30,670 nt of DNA from a virus. Positions 14,480 through 21,317 of this stretch are shown here, one piece after another. Every line of letters begins with the position of its first letter. Positions within the stretch are counted from its first letter, which is position 1. The notes below the pieces were generated by a model. The model saw only the letters and a list, made by a program, of their open reading frames with translations, was not told the origin of the DNA and ran no database searches. A program made the position numbers and the translations under genes. The stretch spans positions 1-30,670 of the IMG/VR virus record IMGVR_UViG_3300009151_000252; one strand, written 5' to 3'.

Positions 14480-15400
14480 TTAGATTTTGTTGAGAATGTC
14501 TTTGAGCTCAGCATCAAGATCGTCATCATCGTCATCAACATCGTCTTTAGGGGAGTTTTTTGCTTCTTCAATACCGCTGAAGACATCAAACTCAGGCGTA
14601 CGGTTAGATTTCATTGCAGATGCTTTTGCAAGAGTAGGCTTTGGGGCTACTACTACATCATCGTCATCCGAATAGGTGCTTGACGCATCTTCAATACATA
14701 GATAGTGCTGATCAAGCAAGCGCTGTAGCTCAGGAGCAGATTGCACTTTGTTTACAGATTCAAGATCAAAGATAGACTTATATAGTTCTGCGAGTCTATC
14801 ATCATTAACATCATCAAGTGTGGATGATGCTACAAACTTACTCGAACTGTAAGTAACAAGATGTTTTTGTGCGGCGTTATTAGTTCTTGGTTCACATTTA
14901 ATGCGCAACGAACACCCGTTTTGAATATCAAAAATCTTATTACCAAATTCAGATGCATCATCACCGTCGATAGCCGAGTCTACAATTTTTGCAAGCTCTC
15001 TACCGTAGCGCAGCATCTTTACTTTACCGACATTATCTGAGTTAGTTGCATCAGACACAACATATACGTTAGTGAGCCAGTTTTCTTTACGCGAGATCAA
15101 TTTATTCTTCTCTTTTTCTTCAGCTGAACCCGAGCGATACGTCTTGATTGCCTGACTGCAAAGAGGGCAAGTTTCGCCAAAGGTAGTGGGGCAAATTGCG
15201 GTTACGAACTTACCAGATGCTACACTATTCCAGCTATGATGAAAATAGTGAAAGATTGACTTTTTAGGTTGATTAACATTTGGCACAAGACGTAGCAAGT
15301 AGGTTTTACCAGACTCAAATTTAAGAATGTCCTTAAAGACGGTATCTTTATTATTGAGGTTGCTTTTAATTTCGTTGAACATTGAGTTAGTGAATTTCAT
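14480..15400 (-). CDS. 32: Single-stranded DNA-binding protein (gp32)
   Basis: This 306-residue protein from ATG 15400 matches T4 gp32 (301 aa) in plan. The N-terminal part, normally basic and cooperative, is short. The OB-fold core contains FESGKTYLLRLVPN and a zinc site with Cys 70, 78 and 81 plus an upstream His (51-55), like the T4 His-Cys-Cys-Cys subdomain. LRYGRELAKIVDSAI and a beta core follow. The C-terminus is strongly acidic (a DVDDDDDDLDAELKD stretch), the tail that recruits replication partners and guards the DNA cleft. It coats single-stranded DNA in replication, recombination and repair. Neighbours uvsX, gp41 and gp45 act with it. Confidence 0.95.
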   Translation of the reverse strand: MKFTNSMFNEIKSNLNNKDTVFKDILKFESGKTYLLRLVPNVNQPKKSIFHYFHHSWNSVASGKFVTAICPTTFGETCPLCSQAIKTYRSGSAEEKEKNKLISRKENWLTNVYVVSDATNSDNVGKVKMLRYGRELAKIVDSAIDGDDASEFGNKIFDIQNGCSLRIKCEPRTNNAAQKHLVTYSSSKFVASSTLDDVNDDRLAELYKSIFDLESVNKVQSAPELQRLLDQHYLCIEDASSTYSDDDDVVVAPKPTLAKASAMKSNRTPEFDVFSGIEEAKNSPKDDVDDDDDDLDAELKDILNKI

Positions 15401-15427
15401 ATAATGTATGATCTATAATATATCTTT

Positions 15428-16081
15428 TTATTGATTCTGCAAGCGCTTAAAAATTAAATTTTGAATTCTAAGAGTAGCTTGTTGTAAAAAAGGTCGCAGT
15501 AGAGTACTATTATTATAGTTGTCTCTGTATTTAAAATACGACACTGCTATTGGCCCTATTACAACCTCTTGCTCTTCGGGTGAGTATGTATTAATTGATT
15601 TATATAAACCATTTAATTCCATCAAGCTATAAGGGTGAATTAAATTTGTTTTAATATGCTCAACCCACACAGGCATGCCGCCGGTAGTATGTTTTATATA
15701 ATCTATGAGCTGTATACGTTCTGTAATACAGTACTCTGTTAAGAATTTTAAAGATCTCTTAACCTGTTCAATGCAATTATCAGGTAATTGCGCTTCTAGC
15801 TGTTTTTTATACAGTGAATATGATTTAATGGCTCGCGGGCTAGCGTAGTAATTTAAATCAAAAAATACAGCGTCTGTGTATATTTTATACGGAGCCTCAA
15901 AATACATCTTTACGTCTATCTCTTTATGCTTGCTCACAAATGTAGCAATACGTTTTATGCTTAGGTATTTTGGATCATCTTCAAAATTATCAAAATTTTC
16001 ACGCCTTTTAAACGGTTTATTTTGACGCTGTCGTGTAGTAGTTAAATATTGATTGTATATATGCTTTTCAAGATCTGTCAT
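15428..16081 (-). CDS. Unknown protein, positional candidate for helicase loader gp59
   Basis: This is a 217-residue protein from ATG 16081, overlapping the upstream stop by ATGA. It is mostly helical and basic, with blocks RQNKPFKRRENFDNF, KMYFEAPYKIY, FDLNYYASPRAIKSYSLYKKQL and LIDYIKHTTGGMPVWVEHI. In T4 the order 33-59-32 precedes frd, and gp59 is also 217 aa. This gene lies between gp41 and gp32 at the gp59 place. I do not see the usual gp59 opening (Y-x-x-x-K-x-H motifs), so homology is unproven and the equal length may be chance. Helicase-loader function is a hypothesis only. Confidence 0.6.
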   Translation of the reverse strand: MTDLEKHIYNQYLTTTRQRQNKPFKRRENFDNFEDDPKYLSIKRIATFVSKHKEIDVKMYFEAPYKIYTDAVFFDLNYYASPRAIKSYSLYKKQLEAQLPDNCIEQVKRSLKFLTEYCITERIQLIDYIKHTTGGMPVWVEHIKTNLIHPYSLMELNGLYKSINTYSPEEQEVVIGPIAVSYFKYRDNYNNSTLLRPFLQQATLRIQNLIFKRLQNQ

Positions 16082-16386
16082 TTTTTAAGAGATTTTTGAA
16101 ACGTTTTTTTAACGTTTTTACTCTTTAATAAAGCCGGGTACATGTGTAAGATACTTAAAAGAGCATCTCGCTCACTTTCTGACCCAGTCATAGATATTAA
16201 AATATAACGAACGTCGCTATTTTCTAATATCATTGTAAAGAGTGTTGAAGAATTAATTTTTTTATTAACAATAATTGACAAAAAAGAACCAAGCTTCATT
16301 AACCCTTCAATAAACTCTTTTGAAGACACGTTCTCAACTGGGTCATTATTATGTATTGTACTAGTTATATTTTTAATGTTGAGCAT
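16078..16386 (-). CDS. Small unknown protein, positional candidate for gp33
   Basis: This is a 102-residue protein from ATG 16386. It is helical throughout, with SKEFIEGLMKLGSFLSIIVN in the middle and a basic C-terminus (KSKNVKKTFQKSLKK). It is linked by ATGA to the next gene and ~45 bp after gp41. In T4, gp33 (112 aa) lies just before 59 and 32 and couples late RNA polymerase to the gp45 clamp. Order and size fit, but no gp33 signature can be confirmed by eye. It could equally be an unrelated small replication protein. Confidence 0.5.
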   Translation of the reverse strand: MLNIKNITSTIHNNDPVENVSSKEFIEGLMKLGSFLSIIVNKKINSSTLFTMILENSDVRYILISMTGSESERDALLSILHMYPALLKSKNVKKTFQKSLKK

Positions 16387-16430
16387 GTGTCTAAAATTTA
16401 ATTAAACACATTTGTCAACAAGTTCAACAC

Positions 16431-17780
16431 CTATTCAATATCCGTCAGTTTTGTAAGTGTGTTTGAGGCATCTTCTACAGCGGTTACAACGCTATCGGGA
16501 GCAAAATAATCAGAATTAGTTTCAGATAATGTAAGTGTATCGTACTTTATCTTAAAAGCGCATGTACCAAAATTAGGACCAAACCTATTCTTAATAACGC
16601 CCATGTGAACCAAACCGAGTTCTTTGTCTTCTTCTTCTTGCCAAATGGAACACATAACATCACATGTTGCAGCAAGACCAATACTCTCTGACACGCCCTC
16701 CATGCCGGGATTGCTTGTATTAAAAGCATCTCTTTTAAGCTGAGACGCTGTTACGATTGGTAGGTTATATTTGAATGATAAAGCTCGTAATTGCTCTGCT
16801 ATTTCTTTAACACCTTCATATGAATTAAGATTTTTAGAAGTGGTTTTTAGCAAATTAATATAATCAATTACAACCACCGCTGGTCTAAAACCTTTTTGTA
16901 AAAGCTTAGTAATATACGCATCAATATGTCTTGTGGTTACAGATTTTGGCGGAAATTCTTTAATCACCAGTCTACTATCTATACGCTTTTTAAGGTGTGT
17001 GACAGAATCTTTAAGCTCGTCTACGTAAACCTTTAACTGATTATGTGGTATTTGAGTAATTTGCGAACTGATACGCTTAGCATACATAAACTCCGACATT
17101 TCAAGGGATATAAGAAGCACATTATGATCTCTCATCACAATATTAGTTGCAATATTGCCGAGAAATATACTTTTACCGACATTTACTTGGCCTAATATAC
17201 ATGTAAGCGTTTTAGGGTACAGTCCTCCTTCGAGTCGATCATCGAGAAACTTCCATCCTAACGGCAGTGGGTTATACACCGTTACCAGGTCTCTAATATG
17301 TTTATCAACATCTTCAAAGTACCAGTGTCCTAAACTTTCACTTAATGTAATTGCGCTTGCTTTTTCAAACTCAAGTAATACTTCTGCGGGATCAATTTTA
17401 CCCTTTGAGAACTTCTCTGCAGTATCAATAATAGCTTTTTGAAGGCAACGCTCTTTTAAAAAACGCTCTGTGTTACAAAGTAACTCTTGCTTATCAAATT
17501 CTCTATCTAATTGTTTAAGTCTGCTAACAGCACTATTAAAAGACTCTTTTTCTTCATCGGTAATTAAACGCGCTTTTATTTCTGTATGAGTAGGTACAAC
17601 GCCACGCTCTCTAAAAAATGACGATATTGTAGTAAAAACAACTTTAACATCTTTATTAGCAAAATAATCCGCGCTTACATACTCAATAATTGATGATAAA
17701 TATTCTTGATTTGTAAGAGAGTTTAATAAAATTATATTTTCGTAATAATCTAGATCTAACTGCTTAGAGTCATTTTGCAT
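16431..17780 (-). CDS. 41: Replicative DNA helicase (gp41, DnaB-like)
   Basis: This is a 449-residue protein from ATG 17780 (T4 gp41: 475 aa). The N-terminal helical hairpin domain ends near 150. The RecA-like core then carries LPLGWKFLDDRLEGGLYPK, Walker A GQVNVGKS (197-204), the LLISLEMSEFMYAKRI block, Walker B VVVIDYINLL and the SQLKRDAF/MCSIWQ sensor region. The hexamer unwinds the fork 5'-3' and recruits primase. It starts 4 bp after the uvsX stop, as in an operon. The primase (gp61) is not in the window. The C-terminal Asp/Thr-rich tail is short. Confidence 0.95.
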   Translation of the reverse strand: MQNDSKQLDLDYYENIILLNSLTNQEYLSSIIEYVSADYFANKDVKVVFTTISSFFRERGVVPTHTEIKARLITDEEKESFNSAVSRLKQLDREFDKQELLCNTERFLKERCLQKAIIDTAEKFSKGKIDPAEVLLEFEKASAITLSESLGHWYFEDVDKHIRDLVTVYNPLPLGWKFLDDRLEGGLYPKTLTCILGQVNVGKSIFLGNIATNIVMRDHNVLLISLEMSEFMYAKRISSQITQIPHNQLKVYVDELKDSVTHLKKRIDSRLVIKEFPPKSVTTRHIDAYITKLLQKGFRPAVVVIDYINLLKTTSKNLNSYEGVKEIAEQLRALSFKYNLPIVTASQLKRDAFNTSNPGMEGVSESIGLAATCDVMCSIWQEEEDKELGLVHMGVIKNRFGPNFGTCAFKIKYDTLTLSETNSDYFAPDSVVTAVEDASNTLTKLTDIE

Positions 17781-17784
17781 ATTT

Positions 17785-18891
17785 TTATTCTAGCTCATTT
17801 ACTTCAGTCTGCAAGTCTTCAGACACAGAACTGCTATTATTACTATAACATAGCTGTTTTTGCAAAACTTCTTCAAGAACAGGCATAATACGGTCCCACA
17901 TTTCTTGAGATTTTTCAATTTCTTTACGATAACCTAAAATATCATTGCCTAGTGCATATCTATTACCGTTCTTTTGAAGAACGTTGTAAGATGTAGCAAT
18001 ATCAAATAAACCCGAATGTCTATCAAGGCCAGTTTTAAAGTTTAAGTATAATTCTGTTTTGAGGAAATTAGGAACAAAGCGATTTTTAACAGTCATTGCT
18101 CCTAGTGTCACTCCTGATACATTATTAGAAATAGCTACAGATGCTTCATCAGGGTTTTCAGATGTCTTTTCGTTACGAGTACTTAATTGTACAAGCACAG
18201 ATGCAAGATAAACAGGCCCTTTACCACCGCTTTGGTTTTTTACAAGCGTGGGAAACATCTCCATGCCTTCATAAATATGATTACTAAAAAGAATTGGCAC
18301 TCTTGCTTTAGCTGCTTTGTACGTAAGAGTACGCATCATGGATTTAATAGCTTTTGCGCGCTGGCCCACATCTGCTGCATCTTTACCTGCAGCAGCATCT
18401 TTAAGCTCTTTTGAGCTCGCAAGGTTGCCAAGTGAGTCTATTGCTACAATAAATTTGTGTTCGGGATTATTTGCTTCAATAATATTGTCGAGAAATTTAC
18501 TCATTTGATTTCGGCAATCTTCAACTGTCTCAACTGGATAATATTTTACACGAGACGTATCCATTCCTGCACCTTCTGCGCTTTTTTTATCAACAGCAAC
18601 TTCAGAATCCCATATTACTGGGATATAGCCCTTCTTTTGCGCATTAGCCATAATTTTATTCATTATAAGCGTCTTACCGGCCTGAGACGGGCCTGCAAAG
18701 CCAGTGATTCTCCCAGAGGGAATACCCTTATACATTGATCCTGAGATAATAGCATTGAGTGCGTAGCTCCCAGTGTCAATCCAGTCATCCGCAGTAGATA
18801 GAGCTGACTCATCTAGTATGCCCGCATCGGGGTTTAATGCGTCTACAGTTTTGAAAATATCTTTTAAGTGACTCAACGGATCTTTTGCCAT
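17785..18891 (-). CDS. uvsX: RecA-like strand-exchange recombinase (UvsX)
   Basis: This is a 368-residue protein from ATG 18891 (T4 UvsX: 391 aa). Walker A GPSQAGKT lies at 67-74, in RITGFAGPSQAGKTLIMNKI. YIPVIWDSEVAVD holds the first acidic site, and FIVAIDSLGNLASSKE is Walker B with the following L1-like region. VKNRFVPNFLKTELYLNF and a Gly-rich RHSGLFDIA segment close the core. It forms filaments on gp32-coated single-stranded DNA for repair and recombination-dependent replication. A terminator hairpin sits upstream, and a -35/-10-like pair (TTGAAA, 18 bp, TAATAT) lies close to the start, suggesting its own promoter. Confidence 0.96.
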   Translation of the reverse strand: MAKDPLSHLKDIFKTVDALNPDAGILDESALSTADDWIDTGSYALNAIISGSMYKGIPSGRITGFAGPSQAGKTLIMNKIMANAQKKGYIPVIWDSEVAVDKKSAEGAGMDTSRVKYYPVETVEDCRNQMSKFLDNIIEANNPEHKFIVAIDSLGNLASSKELKDAAAGKDAADVGQRAKAIKSMMRTLTYKAAKARVPILFSNHIYEGMEMFPTLVKNQSGGKGPVYLASVLVQLSTRNEKTSENPDEASVAISNNVSGVTLGAMTVKNRFVPNFLKTELYLNFKTGLDRHSGLFDIATSYNVLQKNGNRYALGNDILGYRKEIEKSQEMWDRIMPVLEEVLQKQLCYSNNSSSVSEDLQTEVNELE

Positions 18892-18896
18892 ATAAA

Positions 18897-18926
18897 ATAT
18901 TATGTAACCATATTCATTTTTTTCAA
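18897..18926 (-). promoter_or_regulatory. Weak promoter-like pair before uvsX
   Basis: On the minus strand TTGAAA (18921-18926) and TAATAT (18897-18902) are 18 bp apart, a sigma70-like layout. The predicted transcript start would fall at or within a few bases of the uvsX ATG, so the mRNA would be leaderless or nearly so. It directly follows a terminator, where a new promoter is expected. Both boxes are AT-rich and could arise by chance. Confidence 0.25.
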
Positions 18927-18929
18927 CAA

Positions 18930-18963
18930 AAAAGCTCTTAAACTTTTACATCTAAGAGCTTTT
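18930..18963. terminator. Bidirectional Rho-independent terminator
   Basis: An 11-bp stem (18930-18940 with 18953-18963; AGCTCTTA/TAAGAGCT core) has a 12-nt loop. On the minus strand it is followed by T-rich TTTTTTGTTG, and on the plus strand by TTTTATTTTA. It ends the cassette that includes queF and the small gene at 18988-19353, separating it from uvsX. The T-tracts on both sides make it the best terminator in the window. Confidence 0.8.
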
Positions 18964-18987
18964 TATTTTATTGTTTAGATTATTAAA

Positions 18988-19353
18988 TTATTCATCAAAC
19001 AATTTAACTAACTGAGGCGACTCTTTTACAGGTTCTGCCGGCTTTTGAGGCGGATTAAAGAGTTGTTGATACTGTGCAATAAACTTAAAATCAAGAACTA
19101 CATCATTACATATATGTATATTACTATGTTTAAAATCCCATACAGTAGACTCTGTAGGATCAGCTAAAAACTCACGAAAAAACACAGGCAATAACTGTAA
19201 TGTAATTTGACCTGTTTGTGCATTTGGTGTGATACTTACTACAGATGGGTTTTTAATTGATAAAACCTCATTTGTGGTTTTAACTTTTTCTCCGAGTATA
19301 GTCCTACCGATAGCATCGAGAAATACTACTAACTTATTATTTGGTGTTGTCAT
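18988..19353 (-). CDS. Small unknown protein after queF
   Basis: This is a 121-residue protein from ATG 19353, 11 bp after the queF stop. It starts NKLVVFLDAIGRTILGEKV and includes SIKNPSVVSITPNAQTGQITLQLLPVFF and WDFKHSNIHICNDVVLDFKF. It ends in a Pro/Glu/Lys-rich tail. The beta-rich first ~100 residues are a likely folded domain. I recall similar small proteins in T4-like marine phages but no function. It shares the operon with the deazaguanine cassette, which alone does not tie it to modification. A terminator follows it. Confidence 0.6.
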   Translation of the reverse strand: MTTPNNKLVVFLDAIGRTILGEKVKTTNEVLSIKNPSVVSITPNAQTGQITLQLLPVFFREFLADPTESTVWDFKHSNIHICNDVVLDFKFIAQYQQLFNPPQKPAEPVKESPQLVKLFDE

Positions 19354-19364
19354 ATATTAAAAAA

Positions 19365-20258
19365 TTATTGTCTTGATGTAAGAGGAAATCTTTGAGTGTT
19401 ATCTGTAAAACATCTATCTAAAAGTTTAACATCAGATACGCGAACAGGGTTAATATCGAGGCTACCACGACGTACATACTTACACTGTACATACAATTCT
19501 TCGGGTTTACACTTTGTCATTAATCGCATATATATTGCTTCACAAATTTCTTCATGAAAATGACACTCATTACGAAAGCTGATTATATATTCTAAAAGAG
19601 ACTCTTCGGTTACGGGAGTAAGCGACTTCATATAAATAAAAACATCGCCATGATCTGGTTGATGTGTCACTCTACAGTTTGACCGCAGCAATGAAGATGT
19701 ATACCCGCGCTCTATTGGAGTAAATACTTCGTATGTCTGAAGTACATCAGGTGATTCGCTATAGCGCGTATACATCTTGCCTTCGGGCACTACGTCTTCG
19801 AGAACGGTGTATCTATCACTAATTGGTTCATACACATTAGAGTCATATGCCGAAAACATTTTTACGCTAACTTTAGCTTCTAGCAACTCCGAAAGATCTC
19901 TAGATGCGGTATCTTCTATGTTTTGAAAGACGCTAAGTCTACTTGCTCCCATTTTAGACATATTAAATGAATTAAAGTATAGCTTAGCAGACTTTGACTC
20001 AACAATATATTTTGAGTTACAGTCGTATGTAATTTGTGCAATACCTGATACAGGTAGACCGTCATATGTTAAAGAACCCACCTCCCAATTGTTCCATAAA
20101 TCTTTACCAAAGAAAGGTAAATGGTTACTATCAATATTAAGATAAGTTCTATTATTTTGACGCAGTTCTTTAACTAAGATTGATTTATCATATTGCTCGG
20201 GTGCCGAAACTCTTTGGCCTAACACCTTTGAAATTGCTGTGTTATCTATTTGTTGCAT
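19365..20258 (-). CDS. queF: QueF, NADPH-dependent preQ0 reductase
   Basis: This 297-residue protein from ATG 20258 matches the long two-domain QueF of the E. coli type (282 aa). The N-terminal half has NHLPFFGKDLWNNWEV and VESKSAKLYFNSFN (86-99). The C-terminal half has the catalytic Cys in SNCRVTHQPD (Cys195) and Asp202, the same seven-residue spacing as E. coli C190/D197. His235-Glu236 in CHFHEE and YVRRGSLDINPVR are also present. It reduces the nitrile of 7-cyano-7-deazaguanine to the aminomethyl group, giving preQ1. The active site looks intact. It follows the kinase-like gene by 6 bp, and dpdN and dpdA lie just before, so the preQ1 probably serves DNA modification rather than tRNA queuosine. 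Confidence 0.95.
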   Translation of the reverse strand: MQQIDNTAISKVLGQRVSAPEQYDKSILVKELRQNNRTYLNIDSNHLPFFGKDLWNNWEVGSLTYDGLPVSGIAQITYDCNSKYIVESKSAKLYFNSFNMSKMGASRLSVFQNIEDTASRDLSELLEAKVSVKMFSAYDSNVYEPISDRYTVLEDVVPEGKMYTRYSESPDVLQTYEVFTPIERGYTSSLLRSNCRVTHQPDHGDVFIYMKSLTPVTEESLLEYIISFRNECHFHEEICEAIYMRLMTKCKPEELYVQCKYVRRGSLDINPVRVSDVKLLDRCFTDNTQRFPLTSRQ

Positions 20259-20264
20259 GATCTG

Positions 20265-20789
20265 TTATATATTAACTACTCTATGTATTAAATCAACACG
20301 CTCTTTAACGGTGCCTTTTAATTCTGTGTATTTAATATTATATTCTTTTAATACATTATTAAAATTATTTACAACAGAATTAAAAAATTTTATATCCTGT
20401 GAACGCGTACCATCATCAGTTAAAATAAGTTCAGGTTTGATGTAAAAAATTACATCATATTGTTTAATTGTGTGATTAAACAATTCAATAAAAGTATTAG
20501 ATAATTGGTTTTTACTTATTTCGCTCCAAAAATACAAGCTATAAGCAAGACCGTCAATAACACATCTATCAAATACTGCATCATCACAACATGTATTTTT
20601 AAAATGTTGCATCATTATTAATAGTTGTGTATTAGCATTACCGCTTTCATTAATAATATTACCTTCGGACATTAACTGTCTTGTAGGGCTATTAATAAAA
20701 TTAAAATGCTTGTACCTTATATCTTTCTTAAGCTCATTTAAGAGGGTTGTCTTACCTTGACCGTGTGCGCCAGATAAAGCGATTTTCAT
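20265..20789 (-). CDS. P-loop NTPase/kinase-like protein inside modification cassette
   Basis: This is a 174-residue protein from ATG 20789, overlapping the formyltransferase stop (ATGA). It has an N-terminal Walker A, GAHGQGKTT (7-15), a DR-containing loop AVFDRCVIDGLAY (71-83, with Walker-B-like Asp 74/79), and a strand plus helix IFYIKPELILTDDGTRSQD like the lid region of small kinases. The layout matches NadR/thymidylate-kinase-like AAA_28 proteins, which bind ATP and may phosphorylate small molecules. Its intimate position between dpdN and queF suggests a step in making or handling the modified base or a nucleotide. Substrate is unknown, and a general dNMP kinase is another possibility. 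Confidence 0.7.
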   Translation of the reverse strand: MKIALSGAHGQGKTTLLNELKKDIRYKHFNFINSPTRQLMSEGNIINESGNANTQLLIMMQHFKNTCCDDAVFDRCVIDGLAYSLYFWSEISKNQLSNTFIELFNHTIKQYDVIFYIKPELILTDDGTRSQDIKFFNSVVNNFNNVLKEYNIKYTELKGTVKERVDLIHRVVNI

Positions 20790-21316
20790 ATTTTTATTTT
20801 TTTACTTAAAAACTCACACCATAAATCTGTAGCTGCTTTATGCACTTTTGAGTACACCTCATCGAGAGTACAGTTTTGTATATCAACAGAGTTCTCTGCT
20901 TCAATCTCACCAGCGTCTACTTCTGCAACACACTTATGAATAGTATTACCGCCGTATACTAAATTCATGTCAAAGCATTTTTGTTGAGGGTCTTTACCTT
21001 TGAGAAAAGGGTATCTTGTTAAGGGAGCTGGATGAGAGTTATATATATTAAAACCATCACATACAGCTGGTGGAATAATCCTCAACCACCCGTGTAGTGT
21101 TACAATATCACTGCTATTTAACACTGTATTGTATTCGTGCACCTGTGGTTTTACAGGTAAAACAACTAAACGGTCATGATACGACTGATATAAATCTTGA
21201 TTTATTTTAGATAAATCTTGTTTATTTGTCACAATAACATCAGGTACTTTTTTCAGGTTTTGAGATATATTAAAAATCTCACTACCGGTTTGCGAAAACA
21301 TTGCTACCCACTTCAT
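20786..21316 (-). CDS. dpdN: PurN-like formyltransferase, DpdN-type (preQ1 formylation)
   Basis: This is a 176-residue protein. ATG 21316 (MKWVAMFSQTGSE) is chosen because it matches the first strand and loop of formyltransferases and lies one base after the dpdA stop; a longer frame to 21457 would overlap dpdA by 140 bp. The PurN-type catalytic set is visible: Asn93 and His95 in YNSHPAPLTRYP, His127, and Asp134 in VAEVDAGEI, with H-to-D spacing of seven as in PurN. LHGWLRIIPP matches the segment just before. It should use 10-formyltetrahydrofolate to formylate an amine. Phage DpdN proteins are reported to make 7-(formylamino)methyl-7-deazaguanine. Linkage to dpdA and queF strongly favours that role over purine synthesis. 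Confidence 0.85.
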   Translation of the reverse strand: MKWVAMFSQTGSEIFNISQNLKKVPDVIVTNKQDLSKINQDLYQSYHDRLVVLPVKPQVHEYNTVLNSSDIVTLHGWLRIIPPAVCDGFNIYNSHPAPLTRYPFLKGKDPQQKCFDMNLVYGGNTIHKCVAEVDAGEIEAENSVDIQNCTLDEVYSKVHKAATDLWCEFLSKKIKI

Positions 21317-21317
21317 A

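Noticed and set aside
16384-16425. Possible hairpin (TGTGT...ACACA) between gp41 and the 102-aa gene
   Set aside because: Only a 5-bp stem with a long AT loop; too weak to call a terminator.
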